Shown here in pieces: positions 1-10,470 of a stretch of 43,805 bases of DNA. The stretch lies in the NCBI GenBank assembly GCA_027575765.1, contig JANBPT010000329.1:1-43805 (forward strand). The letters are read 5' to 3'. Numbering within the stretch: the stretch's first letter is position 1; the number at the start of each line of letters is the position of its first letter. The position numbers and the translations under genes are program-made. The notes beneath the pieces are model-generated. The model had not been told where the DNA came from and searched no databases. It saw nothing but the letters and a program-made list of their open reading frames with translations. The DNA comes from Tieghemiomyces parasiticus (lineage: Eukaryota; Kickxellomycota; Dimargaritomycetes; Dimargaritales; Dimargaritaceae).

Positions 1-135
1 CCTGCTGCCTATTGGTGGGGGGTTGGCCGGATCTGCGTTCTACAGGTGTAGGGATTTTCCCATGTCTTTTGGAGACGTGTTTGCATTCCCTGGTGGGGTT
101 AACAATGTGTTAGCGTGTCTGGGTAGCTGTGCTTA

Positions 136-186
136 CCCACCAGGAATCTTCAGGAGTCCAGATACTATCTGAGCTCCACACGTCTG
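136..186 (+). repeat. Diverged copy of the 5S upstream flank
   Basis: This stretch resembles the sequence immediately before the 5S gene (565-613). Both start with CCCACCAGGAATCTT, followed by (C/T)AGGAGTCC, a diverged middle and CACACGTC. By eye they agree at roughly three quarters of positions, allowing small gaps. No 5S gene follows this copy. It may be a duplicated 5S promoter region whose gene was lost, or part of a dispersed repeat. The rest of 1-613 holds no ORF I trust. Confidence 0.5.
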
Positions 187-564
187 TGAAGAATAGATAT
201 ATAAACTGGTTTTAATGAAGAACTGGGTACCCCAAGGCAGGGTAAGGGAAAGCACTCCCGGAACATAGAAGTACTGATGTCCTGGGTATATATATGATAC
301 TAAACTAAAGTTGTTTCTGTTTTGATTGCCTAACTTTGGTGACCCTCTAGTTACACCAATAATCAAAATGTTTTTTGGCTAGATAATCAAAAAGTTGGTG
401 TTGGACCAAGCCATGGGAAATTGGCCCATCATTGGTGGGGGAAAATGGCCTGACCATATACTCAACCTCTATTGGCTTTCCCATAGCTTGGTGTCACCAT
501 TTGGTTCATCTGCTGGGCTGTAGACGTGCTAATGCGTTCTGGTGGCTTGCTCTAACTGCGTCTG

Positions 565-613
565 CCCACCAGGAATCTTTAGGAGTCCTAAGTTCATCTG
601 GACTACACACGTC
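565..613 (+). promoter_or_regulatory. 5S rRNA upstream flank (repeat partner of 136-186)
   Basis: Sequence directly before the 5S rRNA gene, similar to 136-186. Conservation of a 5S upstream element suggests either a promoter role or that the repeated unit once included the 5S gene. The element itself is seen in the sequence; its function is inferred. Confidence 0.4.
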
Positions 614-731
614 AGCTGCGGCCATCTGCTGGAGTTAGCACCGTATCCCGTTAGATCTGCGTAGTTAAGGCCCAGCCAGCAGATTTAGTACTAAGGTGGG
701 TGACCACTTGGGAATAGTCGGCGCCGCAGCT
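614..731 (+). rRNA. 5S ribosomal RNA
   Basis: About 118 nt with 5S architecture. Helix I pairs the 5' AGCTGCGGC with the 3' GCCGCAGCT. Helix II/III sequence CTGCTGG pairs with CCAGCAG. The internal control region for TFIIIA/Pol III is recognisable, with GTAGTTAAGG (A-box-like) and the strongly conserved TAGTACTAAGGTGGGTGACC segment, then CTTGGGAATA. A run of 11 T follows directly. The gene stands alone rather than in an rDNA unit, as in fungi with dispersed 5S genes. The ends are set by helix I and could shift by 1-2 nt. Confidence 0.93.
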
Positions 732-741
732 TTTTTTTTTT
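731..741 (+). terminator. Pol III terminator of the 5S gene
   Basis: Uninterrupted run of 11 T on the coding strand right after the closing helix of the 5S rRNA. Confidence 0.85.
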
Positions 742-2140
742 GAGGCTCAGGGACTACCCTTTTGGCTAGGGGTGGATATGGTCCTCAAATATCTGGTGTA
801 AGCTATGAGATGTAGGAGGTATGGTAGGTAGCAATCCCCATGAGCATATACCCTGTAAAGAGACACGACATTGGGGAACTGAGGGAGGAGGCAGCACATA
901 TGTTAGTCAAGAGCCATTGAAGGCTGGCCTTTGGTAGGTTTACTTTGTATGAGGAGTATAGACTACTATACCAAATGCAGTCACTTTAAACCACCTTGCC
1001 CACTCCCTTCCCAGCCACCCATATATGCCAACCAGAACAATGGCCATTATCCTTTCACCAATGTTATGTGCCTTATAGCAGCTATCTAGGTGACTCCTCC
1101 CTTTAAACAGAACCTTGCTCTACTTCCCTCATCTTCTCTACCATTCTCTACTCTGGCAATACACTGACAAGTTCCCAAACTACAGGGTCCTCTTGCCATG
1201 TCTATGGCAGCAAGTTGGTACCTGTGGTGATTGGGAACCACCACATTTGATTGTCTCAGGGTAAAGTCCAAGTCTACTATTTCAGAACCATAAATTCTGT
1301 GATAGTAGAATAGCCTTTTGGGTATGCTATTAGACTTGGGCCTATTATCAGCAGACACAAGCTGGCATCTTATAGATGCCATTCCCACCATAGATGAGGC
1401 CAATCACTCCAACATGACATATTGCCAAGTAGACCAAGTGACCAGGAACCTGCAGGAGGCCTAACAAAGTGAGGGCTTCACAATACTGTTAATTGCCCAT
1501 ATATATGTTGCCAATAAGTTACTATATACAAGTCACAGCTCTAACTACAATCCATGGTGAGAGGTAAGGCAGAGTGCTTATTACCAATAATAAAGAGGAA
1601 AAGATAACTAGATGATAAAAGCCCAAAGCTGGACTGGGTAGTACTCCCCAAGCTCAGAGTTGCAAGGGCTCTGGCCATATATATACTTGCCAGGATAACC
1701 TGGACCAGGTAACCTTCAAGCTGGTGATGGCTAACCCTTCTACTGGTGGTTACCAATCATCAGGCTGAGTTGCTCAGCATGAGCCAGTGGACCAAAGTGC
1801 CTCATGGTCAAATGGTAGGCGGAGCAGTAGACAGGGACAACCAACAAGATGGGCATTGGATAGGGAGGCACAAGTGTGCTTACCAAAGATGTGATGGAAC
1901 AAGCCCTTGAAAATGGCTGCTATGGTGATAAGTAGACCACAGGAGGGGATAGACCATTGACAATCCGGATTGTCCACACACCGTGATTGGGAACTGGTAT
2001 TAGGCTTGGGTGACCTGTCTTCTGAAAACTCCCAACGTGGCCAGGCAAGGTAAACTTCAATAAAGGAACATCCTCTTGATGGTTGGGAAGGCAAGGTTTA
2101 TTCAAGATTTTTAATAAGTGGTCTGAACCACAGTCAAGCA
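742..2140. other. AT-richer non-genic block, possible old element
   Basis: About 1.4 kb between the two Pol III genes, visibly richer in A/T than the protein genes. Open frames on the minus strand (1086-1403, 1774-2094) show no family I recognise and no splice-joined continuation. A motif of the form CCATATATAT followed by TTGCCA or TGCCA recurs three times (about 1019, 1498 and 1676). This could be a decayed transposon or ordinary spacer. Confidence 0.35.
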
Positions 2141-2222
2141 GCTAACTTGGCCGAGCGGTCTAAGGCGCCGCACTCAAGTTGCGGTCTCGAAAGAGGCGTG
2201 AGTTCGAACCTCACAGTTAGCA
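2141..2222 (+). tRNA. tRNA-Leu (anticodon CAA)
   Basis: A complete class II tRNA. The acceptor stem pairs GCTAACT with AGTTAGC, with discriminator A at 2222. The D arm contains TGGCCGAGCGGTCTAAGGC. The anticodon stem CCGCA/TGCGG encloses loop CTCAAGT, giving anticodon CAA, which reads UUG. A long variable arm (TCTCGAAAGAGGC) and T arm GTGAG-TTCGAAC-CTCAC follow. There is no intron, although many eukaryotic tRNA-Leu(CAA) genes carry one. B-box GTTCGAACCTC is intact. Confidence 0.96.
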
Positions 2223-2226
2223 TTAC

Positions 2227-2237
2227 TTTTTATTTTT
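2227..2237 (+). terminator. Pol III terminator of tRNA-Leu
   Basis: Two T5 runs separated by one A start five bases after the tRNA 3' end, as expected for RNA polymerase III termination. Confidence 0.8.
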
Positions 2238-2784
2238 CCACCTTTTTTTATTGTCTCCCATTTACCTCTCAGCTATCCTAAAGCGTTACATAGCATAGCC
2301 CGATGGGCCATACAGTTATCCCGCTTAAGGCCGCATCAATTCGTGGCATTGTGACGGAGGGAGACTGAAATTTTTATATACGCTCCGCCGAATTGTCACC
2401 ATTACCACTACAAAGATAATTCTTAAAGGAAGCCTGCAAGAGGCAGGTGGATCGTTGGTCGAATGAAGGGTGCATCCAAAAAATAGTCCTAGAGACCATG
2501 TTTATCGTTAGTTATTGCGGTCCATGTGGACGTAGAGTATTCGTTAGTTGCATCTGAGACGTATCGGGCAACGGGTTCTAGGCTTCCGTTGTCTATGACT
2601 TTTGTTGGAACACTATTGGAAGCAGGACGGATATCGTCATGGCCCGCCCTTCCACGTAGCCATGTGTTTTTGTCGCCATAGTTTCTACATTCATCTGTCT
2701 TTTATTATTCCGCGTTACCCCCGCCTGTGCTATACCCAACTGTGTCTTACCATCTTACAATCGCCATCTCTGCTCACACAAGCC
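2238..2784. other. Spacer and probable promoter of the RRM gene
   Basis: No gene recognised. A TTTTTATATA stretch lies at 2371-2380, but upstream ATGs after it (for example near 2602 and 2639) suggest that transcription of the next gene starts closer to 2785, after a pyrimidine-rich stretch at about 2700-2770. Confidence 0.4.
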
Positions 2785-5039
2785 ATGGCTGACGAAGAAT
2801 TCGACATTTACGGCGACGACGCTCTTGCACTGGAGAGCGAAGAACCTGCGGTAAGTATTGGCAGATGTGAAACTAGTGCGTTTGTACCTCTTCCCACCTG
2901 AATCTGAGGAGCTGAATGGAAGGCGGACCGTACCCTGGGGGGGGGTCGAGAAAGAGCATCAGCATACCTCTGACTCATTGTCTGACGATCTCGTCTAGAC
3001 AGCGGTTACCGTGTCCTGCGTAAGAGCCCACCAAAATCTTGATAGCCGATTTTTTTGCTACCCAACTCTAACCTCTGACCACCACCTTCTCCAATTGGTA
3101 AAAATATTGCAGCCCACGAATAACGGATCCCGGCCGGGCGCTCACCAGGCAAACTCAGGTGTCGCAGACCATCCGCTTCCCTCCTATAACACGGAGGGCA
3201 ACACTGACCGCCATGGGCACCGCCGCGAGGTCGACCATGCCCGCCCGTCTAACCAGAACTACCACCGACCCGCCGCTGCGTCCGGCTCTCCGTTGCAGCA
3301 GTGTAGGTGTTGAGCTTCCAAAGCGCCGCGGCTAAGAGTCGACATGTTTCTCCCCTTGAACGGCATGATTAAAATTTGCTGTTGTTCACTGGCGTCCGCA
3401 AAAGCTGGTTGTTGCTTACTTGACTTACCATCCTGCCATTACCCTTGTTTTCTGCAATGATATACGTTATTCCCTGACATCCTAGCCCATGATTCAGCCC
3501 CGACCGCCGCCCTCATCGTTTCTAACCTGCACTGGGTAAGCCTACCGGTCTTTCAGCCGGTGAGACGGGCCGCAAGGACCAGTCTGCGTTCGAATTCTGT
3601 GGCCTGCGTTCCCACGATGCGTGGAGTGATCATTTCTACTCACAACTGCTATGTAAATGAAGATTGTATGTGTGCTAAAAAGAACCCCCCCCCCTGACAA
3701 CATGACTCCTGATCCACTGTTGGCACTACTCACTCCTATACCATCGCGGGGGCACCGCGGCTTATCAACCCTTTGTAGGCTTCGTCCGAGAACGATATCC
3801 GTAACCGGATGGGCGGCACTGATGTGGAGGCCGCGGTCAAACATGTAGTATTTCACGAACTGCACAACAGCGGTAAATCTCAAGGGTAAGTAATTAACGA
3901 ATAGTACTTTACCAGCTGTAGCGAGTGTAGCCATATGTATTTACCGTGTCGGCATTTCTAACCCCAGCTGGCCCATATCCCCCCTCCGTTACACTATTAT
4001 CTAGGTCGGCCTACATCATTTTCGAGGACCAGGCCTCGGCTACCGCTGCGAAGGAGTCACTCGAGCAAGTGTAAGTGAACGTAATCCCGAACGGCCTTCA
4101 TTCTTTTGGACTAGCCCAGTTCCTCTATAGGATCCCTGGCGGTACGGTACCACTATACTTGATCTTGGTATTATCAGCTGACCAAACCGACCATCCCTCT
4201 GCTGCCGACTTTGCTTTTCTGACGCCGCAGAACCCATAAGGATAATCACTGGCAGGTTCGATTTGCGCCGGTTCAGCCAAACGCCTACAAGTTCCCCGGT
4301 GGACGTAAGTGCCCCCTCCCCTCCCCCCCTATCGTCACTAAATTTGGCCACGACTCGGCTTACGACGACCCAGCCGCTAGCCGTGTCAAATACCCTAATA
4401 TGTTGCCGCCAAGCATTAACCTTCTTCAACGTGGGTCTCCCTTTCCGACATGCCCCTCACAGGCGGTGGGGGCGGCATCCACCAGAATCACATGCCCCGC
4501 AACAACATGCCCTACCAGAAGTTTGGTAACCCGGGTTACAACATGATGGGCATGAACCCCATGATGGGTATGCCCTACGGCGGCATGATGCCCAATCCGG
4601 GGATGATGGGCCCCATGGGATGTAAGTAGCCAAAGGAATTGCTGGTCCGAGCCACGCCCGCTTGGTAGGAATGTCCTGACTTTTTTTTTCAAGAGGGAGT
4701 ATTTCTTTACTAATCAAATTATTGGTTCCCGCACTTCCTAACCTAGTACCGGGGCAAGGCGCCATGGGAAATCAACGACTGAACAACAGCGGGTAAGTAC
4801 CTCACCTACCGGATAACTAACCCGTCATCATCTAGGGTATGTAAAGCAAGCACTTGCCAAGAAATCGCGCCAGGTACTAACGCTATCTCTTGGTATGTAT
4901 GGACGACCCTTTGCAGCATGAAACGCCGGAACGACGACGCTGGAGATTACGGACAACGACAGCAACGTGGTAAGTAGGGCTGCCAATTGAGGTGCGCGGT
5001 TGATTGCTGGCGGATTCCCTCCTAGGCCCCAAGGCGTAG
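2785..5039 (+). CDS. RRM protein, CFIm68/CPSF6-like, up to 11 exons
   Basis: Probable subunit of mRNA cleavage factor Im (CPSF6/CFIm68 family), a nuclear protein acting in 3'-end processing. My model joins 2785-2850, 2999-3019, 3113-3302, 3486-3535, 3779-3885, 4005-4070, 4231-4304, 4463-4621, 4747-4792, 4917-4969 and 5026-5039. All phases agree and give 281 aa. It starts MADEEFDIYGDD, like the acidic N-terminus of the family. An RRM spans residues ~100-180, with RNP2-like ALIVSNLHW, then NSGKSQG before SAYIIFED (the RNP1 region; compare NGQSKGFA in CPSF6), then WQVRFAP. A Gly/Met/Asn/Pro-rich tail follows (HMPRNNMPY, repeated MMGM motifs) and a short basic end. Introns are 56-243 nt. Exon 2 (21 nt, in phase) could be skipped or be intronic. 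The RRM is clear; the CFIm68 assignment is likely but other RRM proteins are possible. Confidence 0.75.
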
Positions 5040-5080
5040 ATGTATTTGTTGCGATTACCAGTCTATAGTCAACACTTTAC

Positions 5081-5100
5081 GAAGGGTTTGCTAACCCTTC
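5081..5100. repeat. Perfect 8-bp stem hairpin after the RRM gene
   Basis: GAAGGGTT, loop TGCT, AACCCTTC. It lies about 40 nt after the stop codon, so it is probably in the 3' UTR. It could be a processing or stability element; function is not shown by the sequence. Confidence 0.5.
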
Positions 5101-6832
5101 TTCTGTCAATATGCTCCTTTGCCTACCGTTCTACGTTCGATATCAGGTCGGTATTAGTTGCGCCGCTTGGTCTTACATCGCAACGGTGCACTACATTGCG
5201 GCTTACAACTAAAGTGCGATGCTATCGATTTTATCGTCAGAACCACTGCCCGGCGATTTATAAAGCAGCCTCTCGTTTCTTTGTATAGTTATGTTTGTTA
5301 TTAAGAAAAGGGTGATAGTTTAGGGGGTGTTAAGTTGGGAGTCTAAAGCTCGAAGCTCCGCCTGCCCAAGGCAATTATAAGGTTGCCGGGGGGTATGGCG
5401 AAAGATGCCAGGGGAGGTGAGCATGCCTATCCACGAACTCGTGGGTAAATACAGGGGCACCCTTGCGTCTAACTCGGAAGAGCGAAAATGTCGGCGGTGA
5501 AGAGGGAAGTGTAATATGTGAGTTGGCAGCGTAGCCCGCTCCCGATCAAGTACGTCAACACTGAGGGGTGATGCTTGAGGAGCCTCACCAGTGCTTGGGA
5601 ACGATGTATTTACTGGAAAGGCTACAGCCCGCACCAGAATATGGGAACCAGGGTCGATTTACCTGGACAGATCTTCGCCACCCACACTACAGTCGTCACG
5701 TAGGCTTAAACTATTATTTGCAAACGAGTTTGCGCCATGCGATGATGGATAGCACGCCACCAGTGTGTAGTATTTACGACGCGTGTCCCGTGAATCTGCG
5801 CTTCAATGGTGGCGAATTTTGTGTTTAATGAGCTGAGCTGTTTGTGTGTGTGTATGTGTGCATTGATGAACATATGGAAAAGTGAGAACTGTTGGCAGAA
5901 TGGCCAAAGGTCGAGCCTATTTGTACGTTGGCTCACAGCAGGCTGCAGTTATTCATTCCATTTCCTAGATGAAGCTTCTCTGCCCAGCCATCAACGGCAT
6001 TGACCTAGGCTGGTATGGCAAGTAGCGTCTACCTTGGCACTGTTGGTGCAGCTCGAGGACTTGGCGACAATAACAGCAACAGGCGCAACACAGGATCCAC
6101 CAGTTCCGGCACTAAATGCGACGACGCATACTGACTGGCCACAGCCTGTTCAAACAACGTGTCATCCAGGGCACACAGTTGGCGAATGGGTAGTCCAAAA
6201 GTCCCCTATCTCAGCAGGCGCAAAAATATATCTGCTGCTATGCGAACACCTCTGTATAATATAGTAGGTGAAACATTTAGCTAGAGATAGTTGGGCCCGT
6301 GGGGAAAAGACGGCCCCACCCACCCATATTGTGCAGGTAAAGATTATCTGATGTATTGCCGAGGGGAGAGCGGAAATGGGTACAGTAATTAATATTCCCG
6401 GATACTTATCCCACCGATGGGTCGGCCAGGCTCGCCTCGTCCAGTAGGTGGGACATCCATGACGCAGGAAGGGGGCGCAAGGATTGGCCACTGCAGAGCC
6501 CCATCAGAAAGGGGAAAATGGCGGTTGGCGGAATATGCTGGTCCCACACACACCTTCCCCCCACCGTCACACGCCCCGCTTATCAGTTCAAACTTTCAGG
6601 TGAGAGGTCAACCGGGAGCCTATCTTACAGTCGTAGTGTGAGTGGCGGACAAGAGCCAAGGGGATTCGGAGGGCTGGGAGGGAGACTGCCTGCGGAATTG
6701 GCAGGCTGCGTGGGAGGCTTGACTGCGCAGCCCTCGTCATTTGAAGGGGAGGGACGCTCAGCGTCGCAGCCGGACAGGGAGCGAATAAACTAGCAAAAAG
6801 GTTCGCTGCGCAACCTCGTGTCCCCCGCCGAC

Positions 6833-6839
6833 TATATAG
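6833..6839 (+). promoter_or_regulatory. TATA box of the ISU gene
   Basis: TATATAG about 310 nt before the ISU start codon. No ATG occurs between the expected start site (about 6865) and 7148, which supports both the promoter and the chosen start. Confidence 0.6.
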
Positions 6840-7147
6840 GCGCTGCCGTCAGCCCCAGCCAACACTGACCGACACCCTTCCGCCGCCAGTTAACCCGTTC
6901 TCTTTCTCTCCCTCCTCCCTCCCTCCTTCTTGACTTTTGCAACACATTCATACATCCGCATTATTCATCCTGAACCATTACCTGGGTCCCCCTGCTAACA
7001 CTGTTTATACCGCCCCAATCGTATCTGATAAGGCCCAGCTTCTTTCCCACACACACCTTCTTCACGTGGCATATACTGTTGGTACTTCGGCTATCCCCTT
7101 TCTCGGCCCTGGCACGCATTATCCCTTGACCCCTTTTCAATCTCAAT

Positions 7148-7828
7148 ATGAACACCTTGCCTCAGCTTCGCATGGCCACTCGGACCGCCTTCCGATCGGC
7201 CCGGTCGACCATAACTACCCCCCAGCTGCTGCGGCCCACCGTTCTTGTACGCGCCTACCACGAAAAGGTAAGTAGTCCCAACCTGACGCTGATTATGCGG
7301 TCGACATTGGCCGGCTTCGTAATGAACGGAAAACCCCCTGATCGTACATTACCCAATCCTGCTCACTCACCGGACCCTGGGCCCCTTTCTCACCCAACCC
7401 ACCTTTTATATACCCATTGGCACTCCTGCCGCAAATAGGTGATTGACCACTATGAGCGGCCGCGCAACATGGGCTCCCTGCCCAAAAATGACCCCACGGT
7501 CGGTACGGGCCTGGTTGGCGCCCCAGCGTGCGGCGACGTGATGAAGTTGCAGATCAAGGTGGACGACGCCGGCAAGATCGTGGACGTCAAGTTCAAGACC
7601 TTTGGCTGTGGGTCGGCCATTGCCTCCTCGAGCTTCTTGACTGAGCGGGTGCGTGGCTTGCATCTGGACGAGGCGGGCCAGATCAAAAACACTGAGATCG
7701 CCAAGGAGCTTTGCCTTCCTCCCGTCAAGCTCCACTGCTCCATGCTGGCCGAGGACGCCATCAAGTCAGCCATCAAGGACTACCGTCGCAAGCAGACCAC
7801 CCCCGCCCCGACAGCGTCTGAAAAGTAG
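7148..7828 (+). CDS. ISU1: Mitochondrial iron-sulfur scaffold (IscU/Isu1)
   Basis: Scaffold on which the cysteine desulfurase Nfs1-Isd11 and frataxin assemble [2Fe-2S] clusters in the mitochondrial matrix. Exons 7148-7267 and 7439-7828 (171-nt intron, phase 0) give 169 aa. Residues 1-~37 are rich in Arg/Ser/Thr without acidic residues, a mitochondrial presequence. The mature part starts VIDHYERPRN. The three cluster-ligand cysteines are present: Cys71 (PACGD), Cys97 (FGCGSA) and Cys140 (LHCSM), with Asp73. The Hsp70-binding motif LPPVK is at 133-137. Length and motif order match fungal Isu1. TERVRG replaces the common TEWVKG. The first ATG after the TATA box is used; a second in-frame ATG at codon 9 would also leave a presequence. 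The tail after residue 158 is a short Thr/Pro extension. Confidence 0.97.
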
Positions 7829-8893
7829 GCGCAGGGAACTGAAGTATGTACCCTTCCCCCCGCGGACCCCGGACCAGGCCAGAACGCTTAGCTTTTTTTC
7901 CCCTCCTTCGATTTTGAGCGCCCTATGCATAGCCCGTTCTAGTACGGTAACCGTGCCCTCATACCGTTTCGTTGGGTTATTTCTGGCGCCCTGCGCAGTG
8001 TGCACGTTCTCATTGGACTGGCCCTCAACTCTCACCCGTTTGTATTATTTTTAGTCCTCAAGTGTCTGAGCGCGTTGGTCGGCAAGACGGCAGCTTAGCA
8101 TGTCGTGCTCGTACGGACTCCATTGTCTTTCACCTAATTATTAAACAACGCAATGGTTATAAATTGTAACTTGAACTAGCTTGGTTTAGGCATGATTTTG
8201 ACTTGTTTGAATCCTCGTTAGCAGCATCAGTTATGGTAAGCACTTGTGAGAATAAAAGGGGCCCACGCGTGTGGACCTGGGGGGGAGGAACGATACCGGT
8301 CCTCAGCACCATGTGCCTTCCCTCTGTGTAGCGGCGCAGATGGGAACCTGTCGGACTCTTCGATGGAGCTCACTTTTCAGGCAACTTTCTGCCCATAGTC
8401 TGTGCCAATAGAGACCAGCACCCCTTTCGCTTGCCCCTCCCCTTCCTTACCAAGCCAGTTGTACATGTTATAAGCGTAGAGAGGAGACAGGTAGGTAGAG
8501 AGCTCCTTACGTCCCTCCGCGCGGTCCCACACGCGAGTGCTCCCGCTCCGGCGCCACCATACCCTGTCCCACCTTTATATTCAGCCCGGTGGCTGACCTA
8601 GATTTGGAAATCAGGCTGCCGACGGTGGGCACAAATAGGCGTTTGGGTTACGCTGCGATCATCCCTCCTTCGCCCTCATTTCGGTACCTAAAAGTGTAAG
8701 TACGTTGGGACAGAGGGAGTGAGACGACGAGAATAGCGTTGGTGCAACCCATCCGTTATAATAAAAGCCATACACTCCCGGCCGGCTTGGTCACTCGCAA
8801 GAGTTGTCGTTTTCTTGTTTAGCTATTGATTTGCCGCCATCTAATACGCGTTATTGCGTCTCAACGTATATTATTTGCCATCACTTTGCCACC
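7829..8893. other. Intergenic: ISU 3' end and promoter of next gene
   Basis: The early part is the likely 3' UTR of the ISU gene (AT-rich 8136-8170). There is no ORF of note. A TATAATAAAAG stretch at about 8757 lies 137 nt before the next start codon. Confidence 0.45.
8757..8767 (+). promoter_or_regulatory. TATA-like element of the F-box-like secreted gene
   Basis: TATAATAAAAG at 137 nt before the ATG at 8894, which is the first ATG after it and sits in a perfect Kozak context (GCCACCATGG). Confidence 0.5.
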
Positions 8894-10470
8894 ATGGCTA
8901 TCATGTCGAATGGTCTAGTTATCTTGGCTGCGTTGGCCGTTGCGGTTATTACCTCCCCTGTTGTTGCAAGTCCCGCTGCAGATATTCACCGTTTGCCTGC
9001 AGAGTTAATGTATAAGATACTGTCTCTGTTAAACGTCCGCCAACTGCATAAATTAGCCACCCTCGACTCGACCTTCAACGCCCAAGTCACGAACCTACCG
9101 ATCTACCCCGGTCTTAAGGTAAGTAACAGTTCCGAAACAATTACGTAGACTCTCTCTAGGAGTGAACTCCGCGACGATGATACTGGACGCCAGTTTCCTA
9201 AGCCGTGCATTCCCCCCCCCTTCTTCTCCCGCTCCTCAACGTCATACCCTTACCCCCCCCCGCCCCTCAACTGATGAACGGACCGCACGCCTACTCCCAG
9301 TCCCTAATTGAGTACGGCAATATCATGGACGATTACATCGCCTCCGCCGATAGACCTTTATTCCGATATTCCAGCCCACTCCCGCCTCCCTCATCGGGCC
9401 TCGCCACTTTGGAAACGCTGCTGCAACCCTTCGTGCTGACCTGCTTCTATCATCAGCACATCCAGGTCCCGCTCTATAAAAAATTCAAGCTCACCCCAAC
9501 AGGCGATATCTACCGACCTGCAGCGCCTGCTGCCAACCTTCCTGGTAGGTATCTTTACCCACTGCAATTCGTGGCGGATCCTACAGCGGACGCTACGCAC
9601 TTGGCTTTGGACCAAAATGCGGACGAGGCCGCCTTGACCCAAATCTACCATGGTCAGGTAATCGGGCTTGATCCGACCACGACCAACTACGTGGTCCGGG
9701 TCCTGACCCACGCCCGCTGGAGCGGCCTCCTCGAAAGAATCGATAAGGCTGCCGAGGCCGTTCCCGTCGAGAATTTCCTGACAGGTAAACTTACCGACGT
9801 TCACCTTCAGGATCCGGTAGGTTTAGCGCTGGCCGTCGGGGATATGGACTTCCTTATCCGCCTGCTGGCCTTCCTTTCCCGTTCGCCGGTCCAACTCGCC
9901 CTGGCGGAGCAGTTGCTGGCGTGGATCCCCATCGAGCATCTAAGACTAGCCGACGTTCTCTTCGACGCCCACCACGCCGCGAGTACCGCCGAAACCCCAT
10001 TCCCACCGCCTGTTGGGTCCACCGATTACGCCATCGATGTACGGTATCGCGTCGTGTCGACCCTCATTGAACACCTCTACGTCTCAACGGCGGCAGTCTT
10101 TGCGGCGTTAGGGCAGGTATCGGAACTGGTCGATTTTCAAAACTTGGTTCGCACAAGCTCTGTGACCAGTCTGGCCTCCCTGTACCATCAGATTCCGTTG
10201 GACCCCGCCGTGCTAGTAGTAGCCGCCTGGTTTAAAAAAATCGAGGTCGTAAAGGCGTTCGCTCCTCGGTTATCAGCCACCGGGTATGATCGAGTGATTC
10301 AATTGGCTGAGAGTGGCGGTTGGTCCCGTGTCGCCTCGTTTCTCAAGGACAACCGACCTGCGCGTTTTGCCAACGAACTATTCGTTATCATCCGTACGGA
10401 CTACCCGCTACTCGCCCTGGCACACAATGGCGCAGGCGCATCGTTGCTGCATTTCACCTCGCCGCGGTGA
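8894..10470 (+). CDS. Predicted secreted F-box-like protein
   Basis: No exact family recognised. Exons 8894-9118 and 9301-10470 (182-nt intron with GTAAGT donor and CAG acceptor, phase 0) give 464 aa. Residues 1-~26 form a classical signal peptide: short N-terminus, hydrophobic core LVILAALAVAVIT, then VVASPAA. Residues 34-66 match the F-box pattern (LPAEL, then KILSLL, then LHKLATLDSTFNAQV). F-boxes normally bind Skp1 in SCF ubiquitin ligases. The rest looks alpha-helical; segments at ~247-267, 376-399 and 404-423 have a weak ankyrin-like rhythm (GLALAVGDMDFLIRLLAF, VLVVAAWFKKIEVVKAF). There is no transmembrane segment after the signal. The combination suggests an effector or an odd ER/vacuolar protein. 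The signal peptide could instead be a signal anchor. The coding model is firm; function is not. Confidence 0.8.

Larger units (their letters stand above)
5040..7147. other. Intergenic region and 5' leader of the ISU gene
   Basis: About 2.1 kb without a supported gene. It contains a perfect hairpin at 5081-5100, a short GT-rich run near 5841, and a TATA box at 6833 followed by a C/T-rich leader (6875-6935). Small ORFs here lack family features. Confidence 0.5.

Noticed and set aside
750..800. CCCTTTTGGCTA resembling the 5' part of U2 snRNA
   Set aside because: Only a dozen bases agree; the branch-site recognition and Sm regions of U2 are absent.
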